64,000 nt of DNA from assembly GCF_002897035.1 (NCBI RefSeq), contig NZ_BAUX01000002.1, forward strand, positions 1-64,000. Direction: 5' to 3'. Source of the DNA: Methylopila sp. Yamaguchi (lineage in GTDB: Bacteria; Pseudomonadota; Alphaproteobacteria; Rhizobiales; Methylopilaceae). Below, one piece after another: positions 1-8,726 of this stretch (position 1 is its first letter; every line of letters starts with the position of its first letter). Both the position numbers and the translations under genes were made by a program. The notes under the pieces are model-generated. The model saw only the letters and a program-made list of their open reading frames with translations. It was not told the DNA's origin and made no database searches.

Positions 1-203
1 ACGGCGGGCGCAACGCCGAGCCGCGCCGCCAGCACGCCTCCGCCCCCCAAGGCGCGCGGAGCGACGGCGGCCGCGGCTCCGAAGGTGGCATGTCCGGCGT
101 CGGCTTCATGAAGGCGAACGGCGGCGGCGGGAAGCCCGGCGGACGTCGTCCCCGTCGCGACGGCCGCCCGCAGGGCGATCGTCGTCAGGCCGACCACGGC
201 TGA
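1..203 (+). CDS. C-terminal tail of a probable DEAD-box RNA helicase (5' truncated)
   Basis: An open frame enters from the left edge (first full codon at 3) and stops with TGA at 201-203. The 66 visible residues are almost all Gly, Arg, Asn, Gln, Ser and Pro, with runs such as GGRGSEGG and GGRRPRRDGR. A basic, disordered RG-rich tail like this is typical of RhlE-type DEAD-box helicases in alphaproteobacteria, where it helps bind RNA. No catalytic motif lies inside the window, so the family is inferred from composition only. Other RG-tailed RNA-binding proteins are possible. A strong hairpin terminator follows 40 bases downstream. Confidence 0.5.
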   Translation, partial: GGRNAEPRRQHASAPQGARSDGGRGSEGGMSGVGFMKANGGGGKPGGRRPRRDGRPQGDRRQADHG

Positions 204-242
204 CGACGCCGGACCTCAAAGCCATTAAGGCTTCATTCAAAG

Positions 243-274
243 AAAGGGCGCTTCGGATTTCCGAAGCGCCCTTT
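243..274. terminator. Perfect hairpin terminator, probably bidirectional
   Basis: A 14-bp perfect stem (243-256 with 261-274) closes a 4-base loop. The A-rich 5' flank and the AAA/TTT ends of the stem allow it to act on either strand. It sits between the end of the rightward helicase-like gene and the end of the leftward esterase gene, as expected for a shared terminator between convergent genes. Confidence 0.85.
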
Positions 275-310
275 CGCGCATCTGACGAGGGTCGAACCGC
301 CGGCTAGACC

Positions 311-1249
311 TCACTGCGTGGTGGTCGATTTCACGATCGCCACGCCATCGGCCGCGCCGCAGGTCGTGTCGAGTTGCGGCCCGAGCCAGGTCAGCGCTGG
401 TCCCAGTTCGCGTCGCCACAGCGGCCACTCGTGACGGCCGGGGACGATCGTCAGCTTGCTGTCGACGCCCGCCCTCAGCAGGGCGAGATGCAGCTCTGTC
501 GAGCCCTGCACGATGCCGCCGGGATCGCGGTCGCCGGCGTTGATGTAGATCTTCGGCTTCTCGCGCAGCAGGGCGAGCCTCGGAGCCTTGGGGAACAGGT
601 TCGCGGCGTTGAAACGCGAGACCCTAAAGGGCGTGCCGAAGGCGCCGTCGTAGAAGGTGCGAGCGCGTTTCAGCCGCCCGGTCATCTGCGGCGCGATGGG
701 CTGCGTCAGACTGCCGGACAGACTAACGCCAAAGCCGAACCGGTGCGGCTTGTCGAACGCGAACAGCAGCGCGCCGTAACCGCCCATCGACAGGCCTGCG
801 GCCGCCCTGCCCCCGCGGCAGGCCGCCGTCGGCAGGCTCCGGTCGATCGCATTGACGAGATCGCGCGTGATCGCGGTCTCCATCAGGCCCTCGCCCTGCG
901 GGTCGGGATTGTCCACGTACCAGCTGTTTCCAGCGTAGGGCATGACCACGATGGTCGGCGGCATGCGCCCTTCCGCGATCGCTTTGTCCATCGTGCTCGC
1001 GAGCCCGCCGGCGTCGAGCCAGTCGGCCTCGCCCGGCCCGCCGCCGTGGAGCAAATAGAGCACGGGCCAGCGCGTGCCCGGCGCGGGCTCTCCCGCGGGC
1101 TTGTAGAGACTGTACCGCAGCGGCTTGCCGAGGGCGGGACTGGGCGCCTTGAGGTCGCGCTCGACGATCCCGCCGGAGACGGCGGGCGTCGCGGCGCTCA
1201 GAACAAGGGACGCGACGGCGAAGCTGGCGGACAGGATGCGCGTGATCAA
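311..1249 (-). CDS. Secreted alpha/beta-hydrolase esterase (esterase D / antigen 85-like fold), copy A
   Basis: The product is about 312 residues with an N-terminal signal peptide (hydrophobic stretch after ITRILSAS, Ala-rich cleavage region). The frame has the landmarks of the putative-esterase family: an oxyanion-hole motif LLHGGG (about residues 66-71), the nucleophile elbow GLSMGG (Ser about 154), a GDRD acid region and a GRHEW histidine region near the C-terminus. It probably hydrolyses an ester outside the cytoplasm; the substrate is unknown. I chose the TTG start at 1249 because GGAGAG lies 7 bases upstream. A TTG at 1276 would add nine residues but has no good ribosome site. It is a tandem paralogue of the next gene. 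Confidence 0.8.
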   Translation of the reverse strand: MITRILSASFAVASLVLSAATPAVSGGIVERDLKAPSPALGKPLRYSLYKPAGEPAPGTRWPVLYLLHGGGPGEADWLDAGGLASTMDKAIAEGRMPPTIVVMPYAGNSWYVDNPDPQGEGLMETAITRDLVNAIDRSLPTAACRGGRAAAGLSMGGYGALLFAFDKPHRFGFGVSLSGSLTQPIAPQMTGRLKRARTFYDGAFGTPFRVSRFNAANLFPKAPRLALLREKPKIYINAGDRDPGGIVQGSTELHLALLRAGVDSKLTIVPGRHEWPLWRRELGPALTWLGPQLDTTCGAADGVAIVKSTTTQ

Positions 1250-1392
1250 ACGGGCGCTCTCCGACGGGACGGACAACCGGGAGCGGCGCGGGCGGCGTCA
1301 GAACGTCGTCGGAGCCGTCCTGATGTTATTGCGCGCGCGCTTTGAAAAGCACGCCCAAATGGTCGGCGCCGATCTTGCGCTTTTGCATGCGT

Positions 1393-2328
1393 TCAAGGCG
1401 TCGGCTTGGAGCCGTCGGGCGCTCCGCTCGAGGCCATGTCATGGCCGCAGGCGGGATCGAGCTTGGGTCCGAGCCACGTCAGAGCCGTCGCGAACTCGCG
1501 CCGCCACGTCTCCCAGTCATGCTGGCCCGGACCGATCCGGAAGGTGCTGTCGACGCCCGCCCGCAGCAGCGCGACATGCAGCCGGGTCGTGTTCTGCAGC
1601 AGACCGCCCCGATCGCGGTCGCCGATCGACAGATAGACGTCCGGCCGCGGCGCGGCGCCCTTTTCGAGCATGCGGAGGCGCGTGAAGAGATTCCAGGCGT
1701 TGAACCGCTCGCGATCGAGCGGCCGACCGAAGGCGCCGTCGTAGAAGGCGTCGGCGCGCTTCAGCCGGGCGACGTCGTTGCGGTCGATCGGCGGGCTGAC
1801 TGCGCCGGCGAGGCTGATCGCCGCCGCGAACGCCTCCGGCGCGTCGATCGCGAACAACAGCGCGCCGTAGCCGCCCATGGACAGACCTCCGACGGCGCGC
1901 CCCTCGCGGCAGGCCGCGGTGGGGAAGCGTTGGTCGACCGCCGCGACAAGATCGCGGACGATCGCCGTCCGCATCAGTCCGTGGCCGCCGGGATCTGGGT
2001 TGTCGACATACCAGCTGTAGGGGGCGACGGGCGTGACCACGAGCGTCGGCGGCATCGCGCCCGCGGCGATCGCCCGGTCCATAGTCTCGGCCAAGCCGCC
2101 TTGGTCCAGCCAGTCCGATACGCTGGGGCGGCCTTCGAGAAGGTAGACGACAGGCCAGCGCTCGCCGCCGGAGGGCGGCATCTCCGGGCGGTAGAGGTTG
2201 TAGACGAGCTCTCGCCCCAGCGCCGGGCTCCAGGCCGACTGGTTGCGCTCGACGACACCTTGGGCCTCAGCGCCTGCGGGGGCGAAGGCGAGAAGAAGGG
2301 CCAGGACGGCGGAGACGCGTCGACGCAT
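1393..2328 (-). CDS. Secreted alpha/beta-hydrolase esterase, copy B (paralogue of copy A)
   Basis: A 311-residue protein with a clear signal peptide (MRRRVSAVLALLLAF, then AEAQ). It shares long matched segments with copy A: WYVDNPDP, a TAI-RDLV block, GLSMGG (Ser about 150), FYDGAFG, LLRAGVDS and a GQHDW histidine motif. It lies on the same strand 143 bases upstream of copy A, so the pair arose by tandem duplication. One difference stands out: copy A has LLHGGG where this copy has LLEGR, so the usual HGG oxyanion-hole motif is lost or replaced. Catalysis may therefore differ or be reduced. Exported location is inferred; the substrate is unknown. Confidence 0.8.
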   Translation of the reverse strand: MRRRVSAVLALLLAFAPAGAEAQGVVERNQSAWSPALGRELVYNLYRPEMPPSGGERWPVVYLLEGRPSVSDWLDQGGLAETMDRAIAAGAMPPTLVVTPVAPYSWYVDNPDPGGHGLMRTAIVRDLVAAVDQRFPTAACREGRAVGGLSMGGYGALLFAIDAPEAFAAAISLAGAVSPPIDRNDVARLKRADAFYDGAFGRPLDRERFNAWNLFTRLRMLEKGAAPRPDVYLSIGDRDRGGLLQNTTRLHVALLRAGVDSTFRIGPGQHDWETWRREFATALTWLGPKLDPACGHDMASSGAPDGSKPTP

Positions 2329-2592
2329 CGGGGACCATTCAACGATACGGAAGCCGGAACATAGGGCCGGAGTTTGGGGAGCTGATCAGATTCTCGTGTT
2401 TCGGACGGCCCGGCGAGCGGGAGATCGGCAGCCCAGCCCGCTTCGCCGCCATCGCGAGCGGTATCCCAAGAGGGATCAAGGACGCATCCGGGGGTTGCGT
2501 ACGCCGAATTTGCGCGGGGCGCCCACGGAGCGCTCCGCGCCATCGTTTTCCGCTCTGAGCGGGGGCATGCGAGAGCTTTCCAAGGGATGCGT

Positions 2593-3579
2593 ATGAAACA
2601 GGTGTCCACCCCAATCGGTCGCGCCCCCGTTTCGGCGATCGGCTTTGGCTGCGCCTCGATCGGATCGTGGGTCCCCGCCGACGAGGGGCTCTCCGCGCTC
2701 CAGCGCGCCTTCGACGCCGGGGTCACCTGGTTCGACGTAGCCCCGAGCTACGGCGACGGGGCGGCGGAAGCCATACTTGGCCGCTTCCTCGCGGGCCGCT
2801 CCGGGGCGGTCAACGTCTGCACCAAGGTCGGGATCGTCGCGGTGTCGACCGGTTGGAAGGCGGCGCTGCGGCCGCACGCCCGCCGGCTGGTCCGGCGGTT
2901 GCCCGCGCTTCGCCGCTACGCTCGTGGGATACGGACGATCGAGACCACGCCGCTCACGACCGTGGGAGTTATGGCGAGCGTGGACGAGAGCCTTCGCCGG
3001 CTGGGCGTCGAGCGGATCGACCTGCTGATGATCCACGACCCCTCGCCGCGCGAGGTGCTCGATGGCGCGGTGCAGGAGGCGCTGACGATGGCGCTGGAGG
3101 CTGGGAAGGTCGGCGCCGTCGGCGTCGCGGGGGATATGGACGCCGCAGCGGCCGGCGCGGCGCGGCCGGGGCTGTTCGCGGCGCTCCAGGTCGAGAACAA
3201 CCCGTTCGAGCCCAACCTGCAGGACCCGCGCCTCGCCGAATGGCGATCCGGAGGCGGCCTAACGATCGCGCATGGGGCCCTCAACGTCTTCGGCGCCCTG
3301 CCGCGGCTGCGGACTTTGCTGGCGGAGGACCCTACGGCGCGACGCCGCGTCGCCGACGCCGGCTATGATCCGGCGGCGCCGACGACGCCGGCCGAGGTGC
3401 TGATCGACTACGCGCTTGCGACCAACCGCGCGGGGCTCTGCTTGTTCTCGGCCATCAAGCCGCGGCACCTCACCGCGCTGGTGGCGCGCGTCGACGCGCC
3501 GCGGCCTCCCGCCGAGATGCTGGACCTCGGAGCGGCGCTCCGGGAACGCTGGCGCAGCCGGAGCTTGGCCGAGACATGA
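2593..3579 (+). CDS. Aldo/keto reductase family protein
   Basis: A 328-residue TIM-barrel type oxidoreductase. The aldo/keto reductase tetrad is visible: Asp and Tyr in WFDVAPSYGDG (about residues 45-55), Lys in CTKVGI, and His in LLMIHDPS. It probably reduces a carbonyl compound with NAD(P)H in the cytoplasm; the substrate is not evident. The ORF could start at 2587, but AAGGG directly abuts that ATG, while the ATG at 2593 has six bases of spacing, so 2593 is preferred. It is divergent from the esterase pair, with a 264-base upstream region in which I see no clear operator. Confidence 0.85.
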   Translation: MKQVSTPIGRAPVSAIGFGCASIGSWVPADEGLSALQRAFDAGVTWFDVAPSYGDGAAEAILGRFLAGRSGAVNVCTKVGIVAVSTGWKAALRPHARRLVRRLPALRRYARGIRTIETTPLTTVGVMASVDESLRRLGVERIDLLMIHDPSPREVLDGAVQEALTMALEAGKVGAVGVAGDMDAAAAGAARPGLFAALQVENNPFEPNLQDPRLAEWRSGGGLTIAHGALNVFGALPRLRTLLAEDPTARRRVADAGYDPAAPTTPAEVLIDYALATNRAGLCLFSAIKPRHLTALVARVDAPRPPAEMLDLGAALRERWRSRSLAET

Positions 3580-3681
3580 ACCGACATGGAACGACGGCGC
3601 TGCGCGCGCCCAAGCGGCGGAGCGACCGCAATCCGGCCGAGGCATGATCCAGCTCAGACGGCCCGCGTCGCGGCGCGCCCG

Positions 3682-4887
3682 CTATGGTGCGCGTCCTTGA
3701 GGCCCAAGCGATCGACCGGCGCGGAACATGAGCGCGGCGGCCAACAGCGCGTTGCCGGTGGCGACGACCGCCAGCGCCACCAACAGGACCCCTGGCTCCG
3801 CAGCGGTCAGCGCGAGGCCGGCGGCGAAGGGCGCGGCCGCCTGCACGATCAAGTTGGGGGCCGCCAGCCGCCCCATCACCACCGGGTAACGCCCAGCGCC
3901 GAACAGCGCGAGCGGGACAGTGCCGCGGGCGATCGACCACACGCCGTTCCCAGCCGCATAGAGCACGACGGCGACCGCCGCCGGCGCCGCCCCGAGCGCC
4001 AGAAGCACCACGCCGACAGCGACCAACCCGCCCGCGCAAGCGAGCGTGGCGGTGGGGTGGAGCCGGTCGCCGAACAGCATCTCGACCGCTCGTGCGCCGA
4101 CCTGCGACGGGCCGATCAGCGCGCCGACCGCGACGGCCGCTGCGAGCGCCATCCCCTGATGTTGCAGGATCGCAAGCAGATGCACCGCCACGGTCGTCTG
4201 GACCGCGCCATTCGCCATCAAGATCGCAGCGAGCAGCAGGAACGATCCACGCTCGCCGCGGGTCATCCGCCTGCTTTCCGTGAGATCTGCCGCAGCCGGC
4301 GCTTTCCGCGCCTCCCGCGGCAGTAGGGCGAACAGCGCCGGAGCCATCACGAACACATGCGCGGCGGCGTAGGCGAAGCAGGCGCCACGCCAACCGATGT
4401 GTTCAATTGCGAGAGCGGTCAGGGGCCAACAGACGGTGCTGGCGAACCCGCCGAACAGCGTCAGGTTGGTGATCGCGCGCCGCGCCGACGCCCCGAAGAT
4501 CCTTCCGAGCGTGGAGAACGCGGCGTCGTAGAGCCCGGCGCCCATGCCGAGGCCGAGAACGACCCAGCCGAGGAGATAGGTCACGGGCCCGGTCGATAAG
4601 CCGACTGCGGCGAGCCCAGCGCCCATCAGGAGCGACCCCGCGGCCATCGTCGGTCGCCCGCCGAAGCGGTCGATCATCCGACCGACGAAGGGCGACACAA
4701 TCCCGGAGCAGAGAAGCCCCACCGACCCGCCGCCGACCACCCACGCGATCGGCCATCCGGTATCAATGGACATCGGGGCCGCGAGCACGGCGAGCAGGTA
4801 GAAGCTCGAGCCCCACGACAGGATCTGCGCGACGCCGAGCAGCGGGACCGCGATCCTGCCGCCTGGCGGCGTCGAGGCCCCGCTCAC
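3682..4887 (-). CDS. Major facilitator superfamily transporter at the end of the ars operon (ArsK-like candidate)
   Basis: About 401 residues with roughly 12 hydrophobic segments and the MFS loop motif GRMIDRFGGRP between helices 2 and 3. The GTG start at 4887 lies two bases after the arsH stop, so it is translated as the last gene of the ars operon. Longer upstream starts would run deep into arsH and are rejected. An MFS exporter in this position suggests efflux of an arsenic compound such as trivalent inorganic or methylated arsenic. ArsK of Agrobacterium is an MFS arsenite exporter, while ArsJ normally pairs with a GAPDH gene that is absent here. The substrate is inference from context. 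Confidence 0.8.
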   Translation of the reverse strand: MSGASTPPGGRIAVPLLGVAQILSWGSSFYLLAVLAAPMSIDTGWPIAWVVGGGSVGLLCSGIVSPFVGRMIDRFGGRPTMAAGSLLMGAGLAAVGLSTGPVTYLLGWVVLGLGMGAGLYDAAFSTLGRIFGASARRAITNLTLFGGFASTVCWPLTALAIEHIGWRGACFAYAAAHVFVMAPALFALLPREARKAPAAADLTESRRMTRGERGSFLLLAAILMANGAVQTTVAVHLLAILQHQGMALAAAVAVGALIGPSQVGARAVEMLFGDRLHPTATLACAGGLVAVGVVLLALGAAPAAVAVVLYAAGNGVWSIARGTVPLALFGAGRYPVVMGRLAAPNLIVQAAAPFAAGLALTAAEPGVLLVALAVVATGNALLAAALMFRAGRSLGPQGRAP

Positions 4888-4889
4888 GT

Positions 4890-5600
4890 CTAGACGGCCT
4901 GCTTGAGGTTCACCCGCGCTTCGAGAGCCGCGGCGCTCTCCCGGCGCTCGCTGTAGCGGTCGGTCAGGTGATCCGACAGGTCCCGCGTGAGCCAAGTGAA
5001 CTTCACCAGCTCCTCCATCACGTCGACCACACGGTCGTAGTAGGCCGACGGCTTCATCCGGCCGTCCTCGCCGAACTCCTGAAAGGCCTTCGCCACGGAC
5101 GACTGGTTGGGGATCGTCAGCATCCGCATCCAGCGGCCAAGCACGCGCATCTGGTTCACGGCGTTGAACGACTGCGAACCGCCGGAGACCTGCAACACCG
5201 CGAGCACGCGCCCCTGCGTCGGCCGCACCGAGCCCACCGCGAGTGGGATCCAGTCGATCATGGACTTCATGACTCCCGTCATGGCGCCGTGCCGCTCCGG
5301 GCTCGTCCAGACCTGCGCCTCCGACCAGAGCGACAGCTCGCGCAGCTCCCGCACCTTCGGGTGATCGACAGGGCCGCCGTCCGGCAGCGGCAGGCCGGTG
5401 GGATCGTAGACCCGGGTCTCGCAGCCCAGCCGGTTCAGCAGGCGCTCGGCTTCGAGCGTCAGCAGCCGGCTGTAGGAGACGGGCCGCAGCGAGCCGTAAA
5501 GCAGCAGCACCCGCGGCGGATGGGTCGACCGGGGACCGTGGAGCCTGGACGGGTCGGTCGGGCGGAACGAGTCCTCGTCGAGGTTGGGCAGGTCGCTCAT
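4890..5600 (-). CDS. arsH: Arsenical resistance flavoprotein ArsH
   Basis: A 236-residue NADPH-dependent FMN reductase-family protein. The FMN-binding LYGSLRP-SYSR motif is near residue 35, followed by ArsH-typical blocks [16 protein letters not shown] and [12 protein letters not shown]. ArsH oxidises trivalent organoarsenicals to the less toxic pentavalent forms. The length matches the family. Its ATG shares the four bases ATGA with the arsC stop codon, and the MFS gene begins two bases after its own stop, showing tight translational coupling in the arsenic operon. Confidence 0.93.
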   Translation of the reverse strand: MSDLPNLDEDSFRPTDPSRLHGPRSTHPPRVLLLYGSLRPVSYSRLLTLEAERLLNRLGCETRVYDPTGLPLPDGGPVDHPKVRELRELSLWSEAQVWTSPERHGAMTGVMKSMIDWIPLAVGSVRPTQGRVLAVLQVSGGSQSFNAVNQMRVLGRWMRMLTIPNQSSVAKAFQEFGEDGRMKPSAYYDRVVDVMEELVKFTWLTRDLSDHLTDRYSERRESAAALEARVNLKQAV

Positions 5601-6016
5601 GACGCGGATCCCGCCTTCACGACCTCGCCGTCCTCTTTGGTGAAGTCCCCGACCAGAGACGTGGGCAGGATCTCGAGCACGACCTCGGACGGTCGGCAGA
5701 GCCGCACCCCGCGGGACGTGAACACAAAGGGGCGATTGATCAGGATGGGGTGAGCGAGCATCACGTCGAGAAGCGCGTCGTCGGCGATGGAAGGATCGTC
5801 GAGGCCGAGCTCCAGGTAGGGCGCGCCCTTCTGCCGGATGGCCGCGCGGACGCTCAGGCCGGCGGCGTCGACCGCGCGCTCCAGCTCGTCGCGCGTCGGC
5901 GGCGTCTTCAGATATTCGACGACGGTCGGCTCGATCCCAGCCGCTCGGATCATCGCCAGCGTATTGCGGGACGTGCCGCAGTCCGGGTTGTGCCAGATGG
6001 TGACGGCTTCGGGCAT
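5597..6016 (-). CDS. arsC: Arsenate reductase, glutaredoxin-coupled ArsC family
   Basis: A 139-residue cytoplasmic enzyme that reduces arsenate to arsenite for export. The active-site block [13 protein letters not shown] carries the catalytic Cys at about residue 12. The [14 protein letters not shown] segment matches the family's arginine-bearing region. The start at 6016 is chosen because AGGAGG lies six bases upstream; an ATG five codons earlier lacks such a site. It follows the Acr3 gene by 11 bases and overlaps arsH by four. Confidence 0.93.
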   Translation of the reverse strand: MPEAVTIWHNPDCGTSRNTLAMIRAAGIEPTVVEYLKTPPTRDELERAVDAAGLSVRAAIRQKGAPYLELGLDDPSIADDALLDVMLAHPILINRPFVFTSRGVRLCRPSEVVLEILPTSLVGDFTKEDGEVVKAGSAS

Positions 6017-6027
6017 CGCGGCCCTCC

Positions 6028-7083
6028 TCAAGAACGGGGTTCGAGGGTCGCGGCGCGGACGCCGCGGGCCTCATACCAAGGCTTCGAGCGGTTCACGATC
6101 CAGACGACCGAGAGCATGACCGGCACTTCAATCAGCACGCCGACGACCGTCGCGAGCGCGGCGCCCGACTTGAAGCCGAACAGGCTGATCGCCGCGGCGA
6201 CGGCCAGCTCAAAGAAGTTCGACGCGCCGATCAGCGCGGACGGCCCGGCGACGCAATGCGCCTCGCCGGTCGCTCGGTTCAGCACGTAGGCGAGACCCGC
6301 GTTCAGGTAGACCTGGATCAGGATTGGGACCGCCAGCAGGGCGATGACGAGCGGCTGGGCGACGATCTGCTCGCCCTGAAAGGCGAACAGCAGAACCAGC
6401 GTCGCGAGCAGCGCCGCCAGCGAAAGCGGCTGGATGCGCCCGAGCACGTGGTCGAGCGCGGAGCGTCCTCCCGTCGCGAGCAGGCGTCGACGAAGAACCT
6501 GCGCCACGACGACCGGCACGACGATGTAGAGGACGACCGACAGGACCAGCGTGTCCCACGGCACGGTGATGGCCGACAGGCCCAGCAGCAGGCCGACCAG
6601 CGGCGCGAAGGCCACGATCATGATGGCGTCATTGACCGCAACTTGGCTCAGCGTGAACAGCGGGTCGCCGCGAGTCAGGTTCGACCAGACGAAGACCATG
6701 GCGGTGCACGGGGCCGCCGCGAGCAGGATCAGCCCGGCGACGTAGCTGTCGATCTGGTCCGCGGGGAGCCACGGCCGGAACAGCCAGCCGACGAACAGCC
6801 AGCCGAGCAGCGCCATCGAGAACGGCTTCACGGCCCAGTTGACGAACAGCGTCACCGAGACGCCCCGCCAGTGCGTCGCGACCTGGCGCAGGGCGCCGAA
6901 GTCGACCTTCACCAGCATGGGGATGATCATCAGCCAGACCAGCGCCGCGACGGGCAGGTTCACCCGAGCGATCTCCAGAGAGCCGATCGCCTGGAAAAGC
7001 TCGGGCGCGGCATAGCCCAGAGCGATCCCGACCACGATGCAGAGCGCCACCCAGAGGGTGAGCCAGCGTTCGAACAGCGACAT
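6028..7083 (-). CDS. acr3: Arsenite efflux permease, ACR3 family
   Basis: A 351-residue integral membrane protein with about ten transmembrane helices. The ACR3 signature [15 protein letters not shown] contains the conserved membrane cysteine essential in this family, and an AVNDAIM motif follows. It exports arsenite across the inner membrane using the proton motive force. Its start lies three bases after the arsR stop. With ArsC it forms the core arsenate detoxification route: reduce, then expel. Confidence 0.93.
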   Translation of the reverse strand: MSLFERWLTLWVALCIVVGIALGYAAPELFQAIGSLEIARVNLPVAALVWLMIIPMLVKVDFGALRQVATHWRGVSVTLFVNWAVKPFSMALLGWLFVGWLFRPWLPADQIDSYVAGLILLAAAPCTAMVFVWSNLTRGDPLFTLSQVAVNDAIMIVAFAPLVGLLLGLSAITVPWDTLVLSVVLYIVVPVVVAQVLRRRLLATGGRSALDHVLGRIQPLSLAALLATLVLLFAFQGEQIVAQPLVIALLAVPILIQVYLNAGLAYVLNRATGEAHCVAGPSALIGASNFFELAVAAAISLFGFKSGAALATVVGVLIEVPVMLSVVWIVNRSKPWYEARGVRAATLEPRS

Positions 7084-7086
7084 CCG

Positions 7087-7464
7087 TCAGGCCCTCGCCG
7101 CCGGCCTGCAGCCGCAGCCCTTCTCGAGCTGCTCGAACACCGGCGCGCAGACCTCGGGGCGACCCGCGCAGCAGTCCGCCAGCAGATAGTTCACGAGGCC
7201 GCGCATCCCTTCGAAGTTGGCGGCGTAGAGGATCGACCGCCCATCGCGGACGCCCGTGATAAGCCCGGCCCGCACGAGGATCGCGAGATGAGTCGAAAGC
7301 GTGTTCTGGAGACAGCCGAGCGCGTCGGCGATCCCGCCCGCGGGCTGGGGCTCGGGCGCCATCGTGACGAGGTGCTTGAAGATGCGGAGCCGCGTGGATT
7401 GACCGAGCGCTGAAAGGGCGTCCAGGGCCGAAGCCTCGGGCGTGGACGTGGACGTCTCCGGCAT
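7087..7464 (-). CDS. arsR: ArsR-family metalloregulatory repressor
   Basis: A 125-residue winged-helix repressor. The recognition-helix region contains LGCLQNTLSTHLAIL (about 49-63). Arsenite-binding cysteines are probably in the C-terminal part: Cys98, Cys99 and Cys106 in DCC-AGRPEVC, with CGC at 117-119. This resembles the C-terminal As(III) site described for Acidithiobacillus ferrooxidans ArsR rather than the E. coli CVC-C site. The start at 7464 has GGAGG five bases upstream. As first gene of the ars operon it should repress its own transcription until arsenite binds. Confidence 0.92.
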   Translation of the reverse strand: MPETSTSTPEASALDALSALGQSTRLRIFKHLVTMAPEPQPAGGIADALGCLQNTLSTHLAILVRAGLITGVRDGRSILYAANFEGMRGLVNYLLADCCAGRPEVCAPVFEQLEKGCGCRPAARA

Positions 7465-7490
7465 CAGCCCCTCCTTCACTGCAGAGGGCC

Positions 7491-7518
7491 TTATATCGAA
7501 ATATCGACGTTTGTCGAT
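7491..7518. promoter_or_regulatory. Probable ArsR operator / ars promoter
   Basis: Just upstream of arsR is an AT-richer stretch with repeated ATATCGA units and a perfect inverted repeat ATCGAC-gttt-GTCGAT (7503-7518). Placement 27 bases before the repressor's start codon fits an autoregulatory ArsR site overlapping the promoter. The exact -35 and -10 boxes cannot be assigned with confidence. Confidence 0.65.
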
Positions 7519-7653
7519 GAGTTTTGCGAGCGCTCGGGACGGCTCAGCGTCGTCCGCGACGCGACAAGCGCTAACGGCGGCGTTGCAGACGATGGCGGCC
7601 CGGGACGCGCCGGGTGCCAAGGTTTTATCTGCTCAAACTGGCGCTATTTCATC

Positions 7654-7738
7654 TGGTGCGGACGGCGGGACTCGAACCCGCACGCCTTGCGGCGCAAGAT
7701 TTTAAGTCTCGTGCGTCTACCGGTTTCGCCACGTCCGC
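7654..7738 (-). tRNA. tRNA-Leu (anticodon UAA)
   Basis: Read on the minus strand, this folds as a class II tRNA: 7-bp acceptor stem GCGGACG/CGTCCGC, D-arm with GG, anticodon stem CGAGA/TCTTG around loop CT-TAA-AA, a long variable arm, and the T-loop TTCGAGT. The discriminator is A and the CCA end is encoded (7654-7656). Anticodon UAA reads the rare UUA leucine codon, which is scarce in this GC-rich genome. Confidence 0.97.
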
Positions 7739-7763
7739 CCGTGCGGCGAGGTATGGACACGAA

Positions 7764-7793
7764 AAAGGCGCGCCGCAACTGCGACGCGCCTTT
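7764..7793. terminator. Hairpin terminator downstream of the 71-residue ORF
   Basis: A stem of AAAGGCGCG (7764-7772) with CGCGCCTTT (7785-7793), extended by an inner CGCA/TGCG helix. On the minus strand the stem ends in a T-rich tract. It lies 24 bases downstream of the small leftward gene and before the tRNA. Confidence 0.8.
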
Positions 7794-7816
7794 CAGCGAT
7801 CGATGACGCTCGAGGC

Positions 7817-8032
7817 TTACGAGCCGAACGGGCGGCGGACCTGGGTCGCCGCGTCGGAGATGCCGAGGCGGTCGAGGTCGGCGGCGTTCGGGGTACGGTG
7901 CGACTCGACCGCCGAGGCGACGCGGCCGGCGGCGAACACGAGACCAATGGTCTCCATCACCTCACGAGCCATGTTGCGGATGCGAAGCGCCGGCAGAGGG
8001 CGGCCCATCGCGACGGAAAGATTGCGAGCCAC
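7817..8032 (-). CDS. Small conserved-looking alphaproteobacterial protein of unknown function
   Basis: A 71-residue ORF starting with GTG at 8032, supported by GGAG seven bases upstream and a strong terminator just after the stop. The sequence is amphipathic and ends with a LDRLGIS-like segment reminiscent of, but not diagnostic for, small DUF1127-type proteins. No catalytic motif, signal peptide or membrane helix is clear. The ribosome site plus terminator suggest a real monocistronic gene. The function is unknown. Confidence 0.6.
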   Translation of the reverse strand: MARNLSVAMGRPLPALRIRNMAREVMETIGLVFAAGRVASAVESHRTPNAADLDRLGISDAATQVRRPFGS

Positions 8033-8183
8033 GTTCGATCTCCAAAGTTCCTGGAACCCGATGGTTCCTGCGGCTCAAGATAAGCTCGATGCCGCATCGC
8101 ACAATGCGCGTTGTCCTCGACCGAGACATGCTACTTTCGCATAACTCTTTGCGTCCGCTTTCACGCAATCGCAACAGTCCGAC

Positions 8184-8705
8184 TCACCCGGCCGCGCCTT
8201 CGCGGATCGGCGGCTGAAAGGCGAGACCCATGTCCCAGGGAAAATAGATCCAGGTGTCCTGGCTCACCTCGGTGACGAAGGTGTCCACCAGCGGCCGCCC
8301 CTGCGGCTTGGCGTAGACGGTGGCGAAGTGCGCTTCGGGCAGCATGGCGCGGACGCAGCGCGCGGTGCCGCCTGTGTCGACCAGATCGTCCACGATCAGC
8401 ACGCCCCGCCCCTGTCCGCCGCCGAGCGCCGCCACCGACGCTGCGACCTCCTTCAACACGGTCATGGCGCCTTGGGTGTCGTAATCGTGGTAGCTCGCGA
8501 CGCAGACCGTCTCGATCACCCGGATGTCGAGCTCGCGCGCGACGATCGCCGCCGGCACCAACCCGCCGCGTGTGACGCTGACGATGGCCTTGAAGCCGCC
8601 GACCGCCGCCGCGTCCGCGGTGAGGCGCCATGCGAGCGCGCGGGCGTCGCGGTGAAACTGCTCCCAGGAGACGGGATAGATCTTCTCGGGGCCCGGAGCC
8701 GCCAT
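8184..8705 (-). CDS. gpt: Xanthine(-guanine) phosphoribosyltransferase
   Basis: A 173-residue cytoplasmic purine salvage enzyme that joins xanthine or guanine to PRPP. The PRPP-binding motif [14 protein letters not shown] is clear around residues 101-114, and [10 protein letters not shown] provides the N-terminal loop typical of Gpt. The C-terminal WIYFPWD block matches bacterial Gpt. It lies 21 bases after the MoaB-fold gene on the same strand, so the two are probably co-transcribed. Confidence 0.92.
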   Translation of the reverse strand: MAAPGPEKIYPVSWEQFHRDARALAWRLTADAAAVGGFKAIVSVTRGGLVPAAIVARELDIRVIETVCVASYHDYDTQGAMTVLKEVAASVAALGGGQGRGVLIVDDLVDTGGTARCVRAMLPEAHFATVYAKPQGRPLVDTFVTEVSQDTWIYFPWDMGLAFQPPIREGAAG

Positions 8706-8726
8706 GGTCGTCGTCCTCCCGAGCCG

